Shown here: one piece after another, positions 8,267 to 17,688 of the stretch
How positions within the stretch are numbered: position 1 is the first letter of the stretch
Layout: every line of letters begins with the position of its first letter
From: Aeromonas sp. FDAARGOS 1405
Lineage (GTDB): Bacteria; Pseudomonadota; Gammaproteobacteria; Enterobacterales; Aeromonadaceae
DNA length: 64,000 bases
Direction of reading: 5' to 3'
Assembly (NCBI RefSeq): GCF_019048265.1
Contig: NZ_CP077311.1
Location: 4,287,001 to 4,351,000, forward strand
Notes under the pieces: generated by a model
What the model was told of the DNA's origin: nothing
Seen by the model: the letters and a program-made list of their open reading frames with translations, nothing else
Databases searched by the model: none
Made by a program: the position numbers and the translations under genes

Positions 8267-10419
8267 TGAACCGGACCCGCCTGCTGCTTGTGCTGGTGAT
8301 GGGGGGCCTTATCGGCGCCTTCTTTGCCCTCGATCTCGGTCGTTACCTCACTCTGGACGCCTTGCAGGCCCAGCAGGCGGCAGTGGCGCAATGGGTCGAC
8401 AGCCACTTTGTCTCGGCCAGCCTGCTGTTCGTGCTTATCTATGTGCTGAGCACCGCCCTCTCCCTGCCCGGCGCCAGCCTGCTCACCCTGGGTGGCAGCG
8501 CGGTGTTCGGCATCGCATGGGGATTGCTGCTGGTCTCTTTTGCCAGCACCATAGGCGCGACCCTGGCTTTTCTCAGCGCCCGTTTTCTGCTGCGCGACTG
8601 GGTCACCACCCGCTTTGGCGACAAGCTGGCCACCTTTCAGTCCGGCATGGCGAAGGAGGGGGCCTTCTATCTGCTTAGCCTGCGCCTCATCCCCATCTTC
8701 CCCTTCTTTCTGGTCAATCTGCTGATGGGGCTCACCCCCATCAGAGTCAGCACCTACTACTGGGTCAGCCAGCTTGGCATGCTGCCCGGCACCTTCGTCT
8801 ATGTACTGGCGGGCAGCGAGCTTGGCCAGTTAACCAGCACCGGCAATATCCTCTCCCCCGGCCTGATGGTCGCGTTGACCCTGCTGGGGCTGATGCCCTG
8901 GCTGGTCAAGAAATTGACCACACACCTTGCGCAGCGGCGCCTGCTCACCCCCTACCGCAAACCCGCTCGCTACGACTACAACCTGCTGGTGATCGGTGCA
9001 GGTGCAGGTGGGTTGGTCACCAGCTATATCGCGGCAGCGGTGAAGGCCAAGGTGGCGCTCATCGAGAAACACAAGATGGGGGGCGATTGCCTCAACAGCG
9101 GCTGCGTCCCCTCCAAGGCGCTGATCCGCAGCGCCCGCTTTGCCGCAGAGCAGCGCAGGGCCGACGAGCTGGGCTTTAGCCCAAGCCACTCCCGTGCCGA
9201 TTTTGCCGCCGTGATGGAGCGGGTGGCTGAGGTGATCAAGGAGGTCGAGCCCCACGACTCCATCGAACGCTATCAGGGGCTTGGAGTGGAGTGCATCGAA
9301 GGGGAGGCGCGGCTGGTCTCTCCCTGGGAGGTGGAGGTTAACGGCCAGCGCCTCGCCAGCCGCCATATCGTTATCGCCACCGGCGCCCGGCCGCTGGAGC
9401 CCAAGCTGCCGGGGCTGGATCAGGTGCCTTACCTCACCTCGGATAGCCTCTGGCAGCTGCGCACCCCGCCGAGCCGCCTGCTGGTGCTGGGGGGTGGCCC
9501 CATCGGCTGCGAGCTGGCCCAGAGCTTCGCCCTGCTCGGCATTCCCGTGACCTTGGTGGAACTCTCGGAGCAACTGCTGCCCCGCGAAGATAGTGAGGTA
9601 GCCGACGCCCTGGCTGGGCAAATGAGCCGAGATGGCGTGCAGCTACTCACCGGCTGGCACGCCGAACGAGCCGACTATCTGCCCGCAGCCGAGGGGGATC
9701 TCCCCATCCGGCTGCAACTGCGCCGGGGCGATGAGACACAAGTGGTTGAAGGGGATCAACTGCTGCTGGCACTGGGTCGGGTCGCCAACGTCAGCGGCTT
9801 CGGGCTCGAGGAGTTGGGGGTCGAGCTTGCCCCCCGCGGCACCCTAGCGGTCGATGGCTTTCTTGCCACCAACTTCCCCAGCATACTGGCAGTGGGAGAC
9901 GTAGCGGGCCCTTACCAGTTCACCCACTTCGCCGCCCATCAGGCCTGGTATGCGGCGGTCAATGCCCTGTTTGGTCAGTTCAAGCGCTTTCGGGCCGACT
10001 ATCGGGTCATTCCGGCGGCCACCTACACCATGCCGGAGATTGCCCGGGTCGGCCTCAATCGCAAGGAAGCCGAAGCGCAGGGGATTCCTTTCGAGGCGAC
10101 CCGCTTTGAGCTGGCCGAGCTGGACAGAGCCATTGCCGATGGGGAGCGCCACGGTTTTATCGAAGTGCTGACCGTGCCGGGCAAGGATAATATCCTTGGC
10201 GCCACCATAGTGGGCACTCACGCCGGTGAGCGGATTGCCGAGTTCGTGCTCGCCATGCGTCACCGTCTCGGCCTTGGCAAGATCCTCGGCACCATTCACG
10301 CCTATCCCACCCTGATGGAGGGGAATAAATACGTGGCGGGTGAATGGAAACGGGCCCACCAGCCCACCCGGGTGCTGGCGTTGCTGGCCCGTTATCACCG
10401 CTGGCGCCGTGGCGCCTGA
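8266..10419 (+). CDS. Fusion of a TVP38/TMEM64 membrane domain and a mercuric-reductase-like FAD oxidoreductase
   Basis: Residues 1-225 form a TVP38/TMEM64 (SNARE-associated, DedA-like) membrane domain with several transmembrane helices and the family stretches FGIAWGLLLVSFASTIGAT and LRLIPIFPFFLVNLLMG. From about residue 238 the protein is a pyridine nucleotide-disulphide oxidoreductase. It has an FAD-binding GAGAGG at 244-249, a redox pair C275-LNSG-C280 in the GGDCLNSGC motif, an NAD(P)-binding GGGPIG at 409-414 and a C-terminal HAYPT at 678-682, as in mercuric and lipoamide reductases. E. coli encodes the TVP38 proteins YdjX and YdjZ beside ynjABCD without this fusion. The substrate is unknown. 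There is no N-terminal MerA metal-binding domain, so mercury reduction should not be assumed. Confidence 0.9.
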   Translation: MNRTRLLLVLVMGGLIGAFFALDLGRYLTLDALQAQQAAVAQWVDSHFVSASLLFVLIYVLSTALSLPGASLLTLGGSAVFGIAWGLLLVSFASTIGATLAFLSARFLLRDWVTTRFGDKLATFQSGMAKEGAFYLLSLRLIPIFPFFLVNLLMGLTPIRVSTYYWVSQLGMLPGTFVYVLAGSELGQLTSTGNILSPGLMVALTLLGLMPWLVKKLTTHLAQRRLLTPYRKPARYDYNLLVIGAGAGGLVTSYIAAAVKAKVALIEKHKMGGDCLNSGCVPSKALIRSARFAAEQRRADELGFSPSHSRADFAAVMERVAEVIKEVEPHDSIERYQGLGVECIEGEARLVSPWEVEVNGQRLASRHIVIATGARPLEPKLPGLDQVPYLTSDSLWQLRTPPSRLLVLGGGPIGCELAQSFALLGIPVTLVELSEQLLPREDSEVADALAGQMSRDGVQLLTGWHAERADYLPAAEGDLPIRLQLRRGDETQVVEGDQLLLALGRVANVSGFGLEELGVELAPRGTLAVDGFLATNFPSILAVGDVAGPYQFTHFAAHQAWYAAVNALFGQFKRFRADYRVIPAATYTMPEIARVGLNRKEAEAQGIPFEATRFELAELDRAIADGERHGFIEVLTVPGKDNILGATIVGTHAGERIAEFVLAMRHRLGLGKILGTIHAYPTLMEGNKYVAGEWKRAHQPTRVLALLARYHRWRRGA

Positions 10420-10436
10420 CAACCAGAGAAACGTTT

Positions 10437-11660
10437 ATGCTCAAGCCATTCTCACAGCTCTGCTCACACCTCAACTCACAACTCAACTCACAGCTCAAAC
10501 AGCGGCTAAACGCCCTGCTGTGCGCCCTGCCACTGCTGGCCAGCGGCTCGCTGTTTGCGGCCAATCCAGACGGTAACTGGCAACAGACCCTTGAGGAGGC
10601 GAAGGGACAGACCGTCTACTTCAACGCCTGGGGCGGCAGCCCGGAGATCAACGCCTATCTGGTGTGGGCCGGGCAGGAGCTGGCACGCGACTATCAGGTC
10701 AAACTGGTGCAGGTGAAGGTGGATGACATCGCCCAGAGCGTCAGCCAGCTGCTGGCCAACAAGCAGGCAGGCAAGCAAGCTGGCGGCCCCATCGATCTGC
10801 TCTGGGTCAACGGCGAGAACTTCAAGGCGCTCAAGGAGCAGGGGCTGCTCGGTGCCCCCTTTACTCAAGAGCTGCCCAACATGGCGCTGGTAGACAACAG
10901 CCTGCCGGTGAGTGAGGACTTCACTCTGCCGGTGGAAGGGCTGGAAGCCCCCTGGGGCATCGGCCAGCTCAATCTGATGGTCGACACCGAAGAGGTCGCC
11001 AGAGCGCCCACCTCGGCTGCAGCCCTGCTGGCGTGGGCCAAGGCCCACCCCGGTCGCTTCACCTATCCCAAGCCGCCCCAGTTCCATGGATCCAGTTTTC
11101 TCAAGCAGATCCTGCTGGAATTGACGCCAGACTCCGCCCCCCTCTATCGGGAGGCGACCGAGAGCGACTTTGCCAAGCTCACCGCCCCGCTCTGGGCCTG
11201 GCTCGATGAGCTGCATCCGGCACTCTGGCGCAAGGGCAAACTGTTCCCCACCAGCGCCGCCGAAACCCGCCAGCTGCTCGATGATGGCGAACTGGCCATG
11301 GCTATCAGCTTCAATCCGCAGGAGGCGCAAAGCGCTGCCCAGATTGGCGCCCTGCCCCCCAGCGTGGAAGCGGTCGCCATGAATAAAGGGGCGCTCACCA
11401 ACAGCCATTTTCTCGCCATCCCCTTTAACGCCAACGCCCGTGCGGGTGCCAAGGTAGTGGCCAACTTCCTGCTGAGCCCAGCGGCGCAGGCGCGAAAAGC
11501 CAATCCGGCCTTCTGGGGTGATCCCAGCGTGCTGCGGGCCGATACCCTGCCTGATTCAGCCAAGGGGCAACCGGCACTGCGCTTCAAAGCGGTGGCCGAG
11601 CCTCACCCCAGCTGGCAGCTCAAACTGGAAGCGGCCTGGGCCGAGCGTTACGGTCACTGA
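10437..11660 (+). CDS. ynjB: ABC transporter solute-binding protein, YnjB family
   Basis: This is the periplasmic binding component of the YnjBCD ABC importer, whose substrate is not established. From the ATG at 10437 it has 407 residues: an N-terminal signal peptide (cleavage near SGSLFA, about residue 41) followed by an extracellular solute-binding fold typical of COG4134 (VYFNAWGGSPEINAYLVW near the start). The N-terminus before the signal core contains a short QLNSQLNSQL repeat, mirrored by a repeat in the DNA. A longer in-frame start exists at 10344, but it lies inside the preceding gene and disrupts the signal peptide. The stop overlaps the start of ynjC (TGATG). Confidence 0.88.
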   Translation: MLKPFSQLCSHLNSQLNSQLKQRLNALLCALPLLASGSLFAANPDGNWQQTLEEAKGQTVYFNAWGGSPEINAYLVWAGQELARDYQVKLVQVKVDDIAQSVSQLLANKQAGKQAGGPIDLLWVNGENFKALKEQGLLGAPFTQELPNMALVDNSLPVSEDFTLPVEGLEAPWGIGQLNLMVDTEEVARAPTSAAALLAWAKAHPGRFTYPKPPQFHGSSFLKQILLELTPDSAPLYREATESDFAKLTAPLWAWLDELHPALWRKGKLFPTSAAETRQLLDDGELAMAISFNPQEAQSAAQIGALPPSVEAVAMNKGALTNSHFLAIPFNANARAGAKVVANFLLSPAAQARKANPAFWGDPSVLRADTLPDSAKGQPALRFKAVAEPHPSWQLKLEAAWAERYGH

Positions 11661-13366
11661 TGAGTGCCTCTGGTCACCCGCTTTCCCGCTCCCGACCGTG
11701 GCGCCGCTTGACACGCCACCCCACTATGAGTGCGGGGATGGCGGTCATTTATCTGGCGATCTTAGTCATCCCATTGCTGGCGGGACTGTGGCAACTGCTG
11801 GCGGAGGGGATGGCCGCCTCTCATCTCGCCTTGCTGCTGGCTCAGCCTGGCCTTTGGCATTCCGCTGCGCTGAGCCTGTGGATTGGCGCAGCCTCCACCC
11901 TCGGCACTCTGCTGTTGACCGCCCTGATGCTGGCCCACAGCAACAGCCGGGCTTTCGGGCTGCTCCGTCGCCTGCTCTCGCCTATGCTGGCCATGCCCCA
12001 CGTCGCCTTTGCCATCGGCTTTGCCTTTCTGCTCGCCCCCTCCGGCTGGCTGCTGCGGCTCCTCTCGCCAGCTCTAACGGGGTTTGATCTTCCCCCCGAT
12101 TGGCAGACCATTCGGGATCCTTGGGGGCTCGGGCTGATTGCACTGCTCGTTTTCAAGGAGACCCCCTTTTTGCTGCTGATGGCGATGGCCGCACAGCAAC
12201 CCATCCAGCAGGCACGCCAGCTGTGGCTGGGGGCGAGCCTCGGCTTCAGTGCCCCCCAGATCTGGTGGCGCCTGCTGCTGCCCGCCCTCTGGCCTGCCCT
12301 GCGCCTGCCCATCTATGCGGTGGCGGCCTACGGAGTGGCGGTGGTGGATCTCGCCCAACTGCTCGGGCCCGATGCCCCCGCCCCGCTGGCGGTGCGGTTG
12401 TGGCTCTGGTATCAGGACCCGGATCTGCTCTGGCGCGGCGCCACCGCCAGCGGCGCCCTGCTGCTGCTAGCCATCACGGCGCTGCTTATTGCCATGCTCA
12501 GATTACTGGAGTGGCTTCATAAAGAGATGGGCAAAGGCTGCTGGCTCGATGGCAAACGGGCGGCGCCCCACTTCTTTGCCAACCGGCTCGCAGCGGGCTT
12601 TGCCTTCACCCTGATCACCCTCAATCTGGCGGTGCTGGCGGCGCTGCTGCTCTGGTCACTGGCGCGCCGCTGGCCCTTTCCCGCCCTCTGGCCCAGCCAG
12701 TGGAGCAGTCACTACTGGCTGGATCTGCTGCCAACCCTGCTGCCGCTGCTGACAACCAGCACACTGCTGGCGCTGGTGAGCGGCTTGCTGGCACTGGGAA
12801 TGGCGGTGTGCAGTCTGGAGGCACAAGCCGGCCGCCGCCCCTGGCCGCTCTGGCTTATCTGCCTGCCGTTGTTGCTGCCGCAAGCGAGCCTGCTGTTTGG
12901 TATCCGGCTCGGGCTGGACTGGCTTGCACATGACTCGATAAGCAGCGGCATTGGCTGGGGCTGGGTGCTCTGGAGTCAGCTGCTGTTTGTCTTTCCCTAT
13001 GTCTATTTGTGTCTGCATGGCCCCTATCGCCAGTTCGATCCGCGGATCACCCAAAGCGCCCTGCTGCTGGGGGCAACGCCATGGCGAGCCTGGTGGCAGG
13101 TCAAAGCACCGCTGCTGGCGCGCCCGCTGCTGTTTGCCTTTGCGGTGGGGGCCGCGGTGAGTCTGGCCCAGTATCTGCCGACCCTGCTGTTTGGCGCTGG
13201 CAGGGTGGTCACCATCACCACCGAAGCGGTGGCCATCGGCAGCGGCCTCAACCGGCGGCTGGCAGGGCTCTACGGCCTGCTGCAACTGCTGCTGCCGCTC
13301 ATTATCTATCTGCTGGCACTCTGGCTGCCGGCGCGGATCAATCCGGCGCTCAAAAGGGCACACTGA
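11660..13366 (+). CDS. ynjC: ABC transporter permease, YnjC family (two fused permease domains)
   Basis: The 568-residue product is an integral inner-membrane protein made of two successive binding-protein-dependent permease modules, each with about six transmembrane helices, joined near residue 290. EAA-loop-like sequences appear in each half (QARQLWLGASLGFSAPQIWWRLLLP and QSALLLGATPWRAWWQVKAPLL). A single two-domain permease, instead of two subunits, is characteristic of YnjC and of the related thiamine and iron permeases. It is coupled to ynjB by a four-base overlap and followed after two bases by ynjD. Confidence 0.9.
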   Translation: MSASGHPLSRSRPWRRLTRHPTMSAGMAVIYLAILVIPLLAGLWQLLAEGMAASHLALLLAQPGLWHSAALSLWIGAASTLGTLLLTALMLAHSNSRAFGLLRRLLSPMLAMPHVAFAIGFAFLLAPSGWLLRLLSPALTGFDLPPDWQTIRDPWGLGLIALLVFKETPFLLLMAMAAQQPIQQARQLWLGASLGFSAPQIWWRLLLPALWPALRLPIYAVAAYGVAVVDLAQLLGPDAPAPLAVRLWLWYQDPDLLWRGATASGALLLLAITALLIAMLRLLEWLHKEMGKGCWLDGKRAAPHFFANRLAAGFAFTLITLNLAVLAALLLWSLARRWPFPALWPSQWSSHYWLDLLPTLLPLLTTSTLLALVSGLLALGMAVCSLEAQAGRRPWPLWLICLPLLLPQASLLFGIRLGLDWLAHDSISSGIGWGWVLWSQLLFVFPYVYLCLHGPYRQFDPRITQSALLLGATPWRAWWQVKAPLLARPLLFAFAVGAAVSLAQYLPTLLFGAGRVVTITTEAVAIGSGLNRRLAGLYGLLQLLLPLIIYLLALWLPARINPALKRAH

Positions 13367-13368
13367 CG

Positions 13369-14046
13369 ATGAATTCTGACCATGGCAACGGCACCATGCT
13401 AAGCACCACACCTCTTCGGCTTTACCTTGATGAAAATCTGCTGCTCTCGCTGCCCGCCCTGCAGGTGGCGCCGGGCGAGGTGCTGACCCTGATGGGGCCC
13501 AGCGGCTGTGGCAAGAGCTCGCTGCTGGCGGCGCTGGCGGGGGTACTGCCCGGCGCGCAGACAGATAGCGGCCCGATCCGGCTGGAGGGGGAGATAAGAC
13601 TCGGCGAGCGGCTACTCAACGCCCTACCGCCGCAAGCGCGGCGCATCGGCATGCTGTTTCAGGATGATCTGCTGTTTGACCATCTGACGGTGGCGGAGAA
13701 CTTGATGTTCGGCATGCCAGCGACCATCAAGGGAAAACGCACACGGCGGGAAAAGGCACTGGCCGCATTGGCACAGGTCGCGCTGGCGGACCAGGCTGAC
13801 AAGCTGCCGCAGCTGCTGTCAGGGGGTCAGCGAGCGCGGGTCAGCCTGCTGCGGGCACTGTTGGCGGAACCCGACGCCCTGCTGCTGGACGAGCCCTTCT
13901 CCCGCCTCGACAAGCCGCTGCGGGCCGCCTTTCGCGAGCTGGTGTTCGCGCAGATCAAGGCGCTGGCCATCCCCGCCATCCTGGTGACCCACGATGCGGA
14001 AGACGCGCCGGGCACCATACTCAACCTCACCGAATGCCACTGTTAA
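13369..14046 (+). CDS. ynjD: ABC transporter ATP-binding protein, YnjD family
   Basis: This is the ATPase of the YnjBCD importer. The 225-residue protein carries Walker A (GPSGCGKSS), a Q-loop (FQDDLL), the signature LSGGQRARV, Walker B (ALLLDEPF) and an H-loop (THDAED). The ATG at 13369 is in frame and two bases after the ynjC stop; an internal ATG at 13396 is possible. It is close to the usual length for this group. Its stop is 16 bases before the start of the phosphatidyltransferase gene. Confidence 0.9.
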   Translation: MNSDHGNGTMLSTTPLRLYLDENLLLSLPALQVAPGEVLTLMGPSGCGKSSLLAALAGVLPGAQTDSGPIRLEGEIRLGERLLNALPPQARRIGMLFQDDLLFDHLTVAENLMFGMPATIKGKRTRREKALAALAQVALADQADKLPQLLSGGQRARVSLLRALLAEPDALLLDEPFSRLDKPLRAAFRELVFAQIKALAIPAILVTHDAEDAPGTILNLTECHC

Positions 14047-14062
14047 CCGAGGAGTGTTCACC

Positions 14063-14677
14063 TTGTTTGATCGCCATCTGATCCCCGTGATCCGCAGCCC
14101 CCTCACCCAGCTTGCCAAACCGCTCTGCCGCGCCGGGATCAGCGCCAACCAGATAAGCCTCACCGGCTTTGCCATCGGCATGCTGGCGTTGCCGCTGCTG
14201 GCCTTTGGCTGCTATCAATGGGCGCTTGCAGCGATCCTGCTCAACCGTTTGTTGGACGGGCTCGACGGCGCCGTGGCGCGGGAAACCGGCATCACCGACT
14301 GCGGCGGCTTTCTCGACATCACGCTCGACTTTATTTTCTACGCCGCTGTGGTGCTGGGCTTTGCCCTCGCCGCCCCTGCCAATGCGCTGCCCGCCGCCAC
14401 TCTGCTGTTTGCCTTTATGGGTACCGGCTCGAGCTTTCTGGCGTTTGCCATCATGGCGGGCAAGCGGGGGATCGACAATCCGGTCTACCACCACAAGTCC
14501 CTCTACTATCTGGGTGGCCTCACCGAGGGGAGCGAGACCATCGCCCTGTTCGTACTGATGTGCCTGTGGCCCGCCGCCTTCGCCCCGCTCGCCTACGGCT
14601 TTGCCCTGCTCTGCGCCATCACCACCCTGACCCGACTCTGGAGCGGCTACCACACTCTACGTCCCCCCCAGCCCTAA
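14063..14677 (+). CDS. ynjF: CDP-alcohol phosphatidyltransferase family protein (YnjF-like)
   Basis: This membrane protein has the CDP-alcohol phosphatidyltransferase signature DG..AR........G...D...D, seen as DGLDGAVARETGITDCGGFLDITLDF split across the second membrane segment. Such enzymes transfer a phosphatidyl or similar group from a CDP-alcohol, with metal bound by the aspartates; the substrate here is not evident. I chose the TTG at 14063 (204 residues) because GAGGAG lies eight bases upstream and the protein then begins at the conserved LFDRHLIP region. E. coli ynjF is likewise next to ynjBCDE. A weak 6-bp stem (14685-14702) follows without a T-tract. Confidence 0.85.
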   Translation: MFDRHLIPVIRSPLTQLAKPLCRAGISANQISLTGFAIGMLALPLLAFGCYQWALAAILLNRLLDGLDGAVARETGITDCGGFLDITLDFIFYAAVVLGFALAAPANALPAATLLFAFMGTGSSFLAFAIMAGKRGIDNPVYHHKSLYYLGGLTEGSETIALFVLMCLWPAAFAPLAYGFALLCAITTLTRLWSGYHTLRPPQP

Positions 14678-14809
14678 ACAGCACAGCCCTCACAGAAGGG
14701 CTAATCCATCGCACGATGAATTGGCGGCAAACAAGGCGCACGGAACACTTGCACGGGGATGACAATGTTTTACCATTGCGACACTTTTGTCAGTCTCTTT
14801 GAGAACCCT

Positions 14810-15892
14810 ATGCGTCGCCTTGCCTCTCTTCTCACTCTGTCGTTGTTTCCTCTGCTCGGTGGCTGCAGCAGCACGCCGGCTGCCAAGCCCGTGGTCGTCC
14901 CCCAACCCAAGAGCGCCTTCATCAACCAGACGCCGTCGCGAGGCCCCGTTTACAGCCAGGGGGTGAGCAAAGGGGACTTCGCCAATCGCACCAATGTGGA
15001 CAGATTTGTCCAGAAGATGGTCGAGAAGCACGGTTTTGACAGCGCCCAGCTGCATCAGGTGCTGGCGCAGGCAGAGCGCTACGACTGGATCATCCGTCTG
15101 ATGGATGCCCAGGCGCCGACCACCAGCAAACCGACTGGCCCGACCGGCGCCTGGAACCGCTACCGCGCCAAGTTCATCACCCCGGACAACGTACAGAACG
15201 GCGTCAACTTCTGGCGCGAATACGCAAGCGAGCTGAACCGGGCGGAGCAGATCTACGGGGTGCCGCCGGAGATCATCGTCGGTATTATCGGGGTCGAGAC
15301 CCGCTGGGGCCGGGTGATGGGCAAGACCCGCATTCTGGATGCGCTGGCCACCCTGGCGTTTGATTACCCGCGCCGTGCCGAGTTCTTCACGAGCGAATTG
15401 GAAGCCTTCCTGGTGATGACCCGCGACGAGGGGATGGATCCCACCGAACCCAAGGGCTCCTATGCGGGCGCCATGGGCTACGGCCAGTTTATGCCCTCCA
15501 GCTTCCAGCGCTATGCGGTGGACTTTGACGGCAACGGCCACACCAACCTGTGGGATCCGGTTGATGCTATCGGCAGCGTCGCCAACTACTTCAAGGCCCA
15601 CGGCTGGGAGAAAGGTCAACCGGTCGCGGTGCGCGGTCAGGGCCAACTGCCCGGCTATGAGCATGGCTTCCAGACCCGCTACCCCATCGCCACCCTGCGC
15701 CGCGCAGGGCTGACGCCAACCAGCAGCCTGGGCAACCACAGCGAAGCGAGCCTGCTACGCCTCGATGTCGGCACCGGCTACCAATACTGGTACGGCCTGC
15801 CCAACTACTACACAATCACCCGTTACAACCACAGCACCCACTACGCCATGGCGGTGTGGCAGCTGGGGCTGGCGGTGAAGGCGGCGCGCTGA
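14810..15892 (+). CDS. mltB: Membrane-bound lytic murein transglycosylase B
   Basis: MltB is an outer-membrane lipoprotein that cleaves peptidoglycan glycan strands to form 1,6-anhydromuramic ends. The 360-residue product (E. coli 361) starts with a lipoprotein signal peptide whose lipobox is LGGC. The catalytic glutamate lies in IIGVETRWGRVMG, and the family segment SYAGAMGYGQFMPSSF follows. I chose the ATG at 14810 because the signal peptide begins there; an upstream in-frame ATG at 14759 adds 17 unrelated residues. It appears to be monocistronic and ends at a shared terminator with pgm. Confidence 0.94.
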   Translation: MRRLASLLTLSLFPLLGGCSSTPAAKPVVVPQPKSAFINQTPSRGPVYSQGVSKGDFANRTNVDRFVQKMVEKHGFDSAQLHQVLAQAERYDWIIRLMDAQAPTTSKPTGPTGAWNRYRAKFITPDNVQNGVNFWREYASELNRAEQIYGVPPEIIVGIIGVETRWGRVMGKTRILDALATLAFDYPRRAEFFTSELEAFLVMTRDEGMDPTEPKGSYAGAMGYGQFMPSSFQRYAVDFDGNGHTNLWDPVDAIGSVANYFKAHGWEKGQPVAVRGQGQLPGYEHGFQTRYPIATLRRAGLTPTSSLGNHSEASLLRLDVGTGYQYWYGLPNYYTITRYNHSTHYAMAVWQLGLAVKAAR

Positions 15893-15911
15893 CAGACCGC
15901 GAGCAGCAGAT

Positions 15912-15940
15912 AAAAAAGGAGCCTTAACGGCTCCTTTTTA
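15912..15940. terminator. Bidirectional Rho-independent terminator between mltB and pgm
   Basis: The stem AAAAGGAGCC (15914-15923) pairs perfectly with GGCTCCTTTT (15929-15938) around a five-base loop. There are T-runs on both strands, and the genes on either side converge here. Confidence 0.9.
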
Positions 15941-15980
15941 TACCAATTACTTTATTTATTCACGGTAGATTGACCCGAAA

Positions 15981-17630
15981 TCAGACCCCGGCCTTGGCCA
16001 GTGCCGCGGAGACGATCTGCTGGGCCTCTTGCTGGATGAGGTCGAGGTGCGCGTCGCCCTTGAAGCTCTCCATATAGATCTTGTAGATGGACTCGGTGCC
16101 GGAGGGGCGCGCCGCGAACCAGCCGTTCTCGGTCACCACCTTGAGACCGCCGATGGCAGCATCGTTGCCCGGCGCCTTGGTCAGCTTGGCGATGATGGGC
16201 TCACCGGCCAGGGTGGAGGCTTCTACCAGAGCAGGATCCAGCTTGGAGAGCACCGCTTTCTGGGCGCTGTTGGCCGGGGCGTCAATACGGCGATAGCTGG
16301 AGCGGCCGAACTTGGTTTCCAGTGCATCGTAGTGGGCTTGCGGATCCTTGCCGGTGACCGCCAGAATTTCCGCCGCCAGCAGCGCCAGAATGAAGCCATC
16401 CTTATCGGTGGTCCAGACGGTGCCATCTTTGCGCAGGAAGGAGGCGCCCGCGCTCTCCTCGCCACCAAAGCCGAACTCCCCGCTGTAGAGGCCATCCACG
16501 AACCACTTGAAGCCGACCGGCACCTCTTTCAGGGTACGGCCAATCTCGCCGGCAACCCGGTCGATCATGGAGGAAGAGACCAGCGTCTTGCCGACGGCCG
16601 CATCGGCAGACCAGCCGGTGCGATGGGTAAACAGATACTGGATTGCCACCGCCAGATAGTGGTTCGGGTTCATCAGGCCGGACTTGGTAACGATGCCGTG
16701 ACGGTCGTAGTCAGGGTCGTTGCCAAGGGCGATGTCGAACTTGTCCTTGAGAGCGATCAGGCTGGCCATGGCGAACGGGCTGGAGCAGTCCATCCGGATC
16801 TTGCCATCTTTATCCAGGGTCATGAAGGAGAAGGTCGGGTCGACCTTGTAGTTCACCACCTCGATGTTCAGGCCATAGGTCTTGGCGATGACGTCCCAGT
16901 AGGCGACGCCGGAACCGCCCAGCGGATCGACACCGATCTTGATGCCTGCATTCTTGATGGCGTCCATGTCCAGCACGTTCTTCAGATCATCCACATAGGG
17001 GGTGACATAGTCGTGCTCGACCACGAACGGGCTCTTGAGCGCCTCGGCGAACGGCATCCGTTTCACGCCGGCCAGACCCGCTTCCAGAATGGCGTTGGCA
17101 CGGTCTTCCACCCACTTGGTGATCTCCCCTTCGGCGGGGCCACCATGGGGCGGGTTGTACTTGAAGCCACCATCTTCCGGCGGGTTGTGGGACGGGGTGA
17201 TCACCACGCCGTCAGCACGGGCAGCCGGTTTGCCTGCATTGTGGCGCAGGATGGCGTGCGAGATGACCGGGGTCGGGGTAAAGCCGAGGCCAGCCTGAAT
17301 ACGGGTTTCAACGCCGTTGGCGGCCAGCACTTCGACTGCGCTGGCAAAGGCGGATTCGGACAGGGCGTGGGTATCCATGCCGACAAACAGCGGGCCAGTG
17401 ATGCCGGCCTGCTGGCGATACTCCACCAGGGCCTGAGTCACCGCCAGAATATGGGATTCGGTAAAGGCGCTGTACAGGGCGCTGCCACGGTGGCCGGAGG
17501 TACCGAAGGCAACTCGCTGCTCGGGGCGGCTCATGTCCGGCTTGTTAAGGTAGTAGGCGCTGACCAGACGGGGAATGTTGGTCAGGTCGCTTAAACGGGC
17601 CGGCTGACCGGCGTGGGGATGCTGAGCCAT
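15981..17630 (-). CDS. pgm: Phosphoglucomutase, alpha-D-glucose phosphate-specific
   Basis: Pgm interconverts glucose 1-phosphate and glucose 6-phosphate, feeding glycogen, surface polysaccharide and UDP-sugar synthesis. The 549-residue protein has the catalytic phosphoserine in [12 protein letters not shown] (S147), a metal-binding loop DPDYDRHG, the sugar-binding [10 protein letters not shown] and the phosphate-binding [12 protein letters not shown] near the C-terminus. The length matches E. coli Pgm (546). It lies 58 bases downstream of seqA on the same strand, as in enterobacteria, so the two are probably cotranscribed. Confidence 0.96.
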   Translation of the reverse strand: MAQHPHAGQPARLSDLTNIPRLVSAYYLNKPDMSRPEQRVAFGTSGHRGSALYSAFTESHILAVTQALVEYRQQAGITGPLFVGMDTHALSESAFASAVEVLAANGVETRIQAGLGFTPTPVISHAILRHNAGKPAARADGVVITPSHNPPEDGGFKYNPPHGGPAEGEITKWVEDRANAILEAGLAGVKRMPFAEALKSPFVVEHDYVTPYVDDLKNVLDMDAIKNAGIKIGVDPLGGSGVAYWDVIAKTYGLNIEVVNYKVDPTFSFMTLDKDGKIRMDCSSPFAMASLIALKDKFDIALGNDPDYDRHGIVTKSGLMNPNHYLAVAIQYLFTHRTGWSADAAVGKTLVSSSMIDRVAGEIGRTLKEVPVGFKWFVDGLYSGEFGFGGEESAGASFLRKDGTVWTTDKDGFILALLAAEILAVTGKDPQAHYDALETKFGRSSYRRIDAPANSAQKAVLSKLDPALVEASTLAGEPIIAKLTKAPGNDAAIGGLKVVTENGWFAARPSGTESIYKIYMESFKGDAHLDLIQQEAQQIVSAALAKAGV

Positions 17631-17688
17631 GGCGTTTTCCTTGCGTAATGGCGGCCTTGCCGGGCAAGGCCTGAGTCTTGAAAAACCG

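Noticed and set aside
8266..10419. Mercuric reductase (merA)
   Set aside because: The reductase fold and redox cysteines are present, but the HMA domain and mer neighbours are absent, so the name would overstate the evidence.
10344..10436. Earlier start for ynjB
   Set aside because: It overlaps the end of the preceding gene and would place 31 unrelated residues before a good signal peptide.
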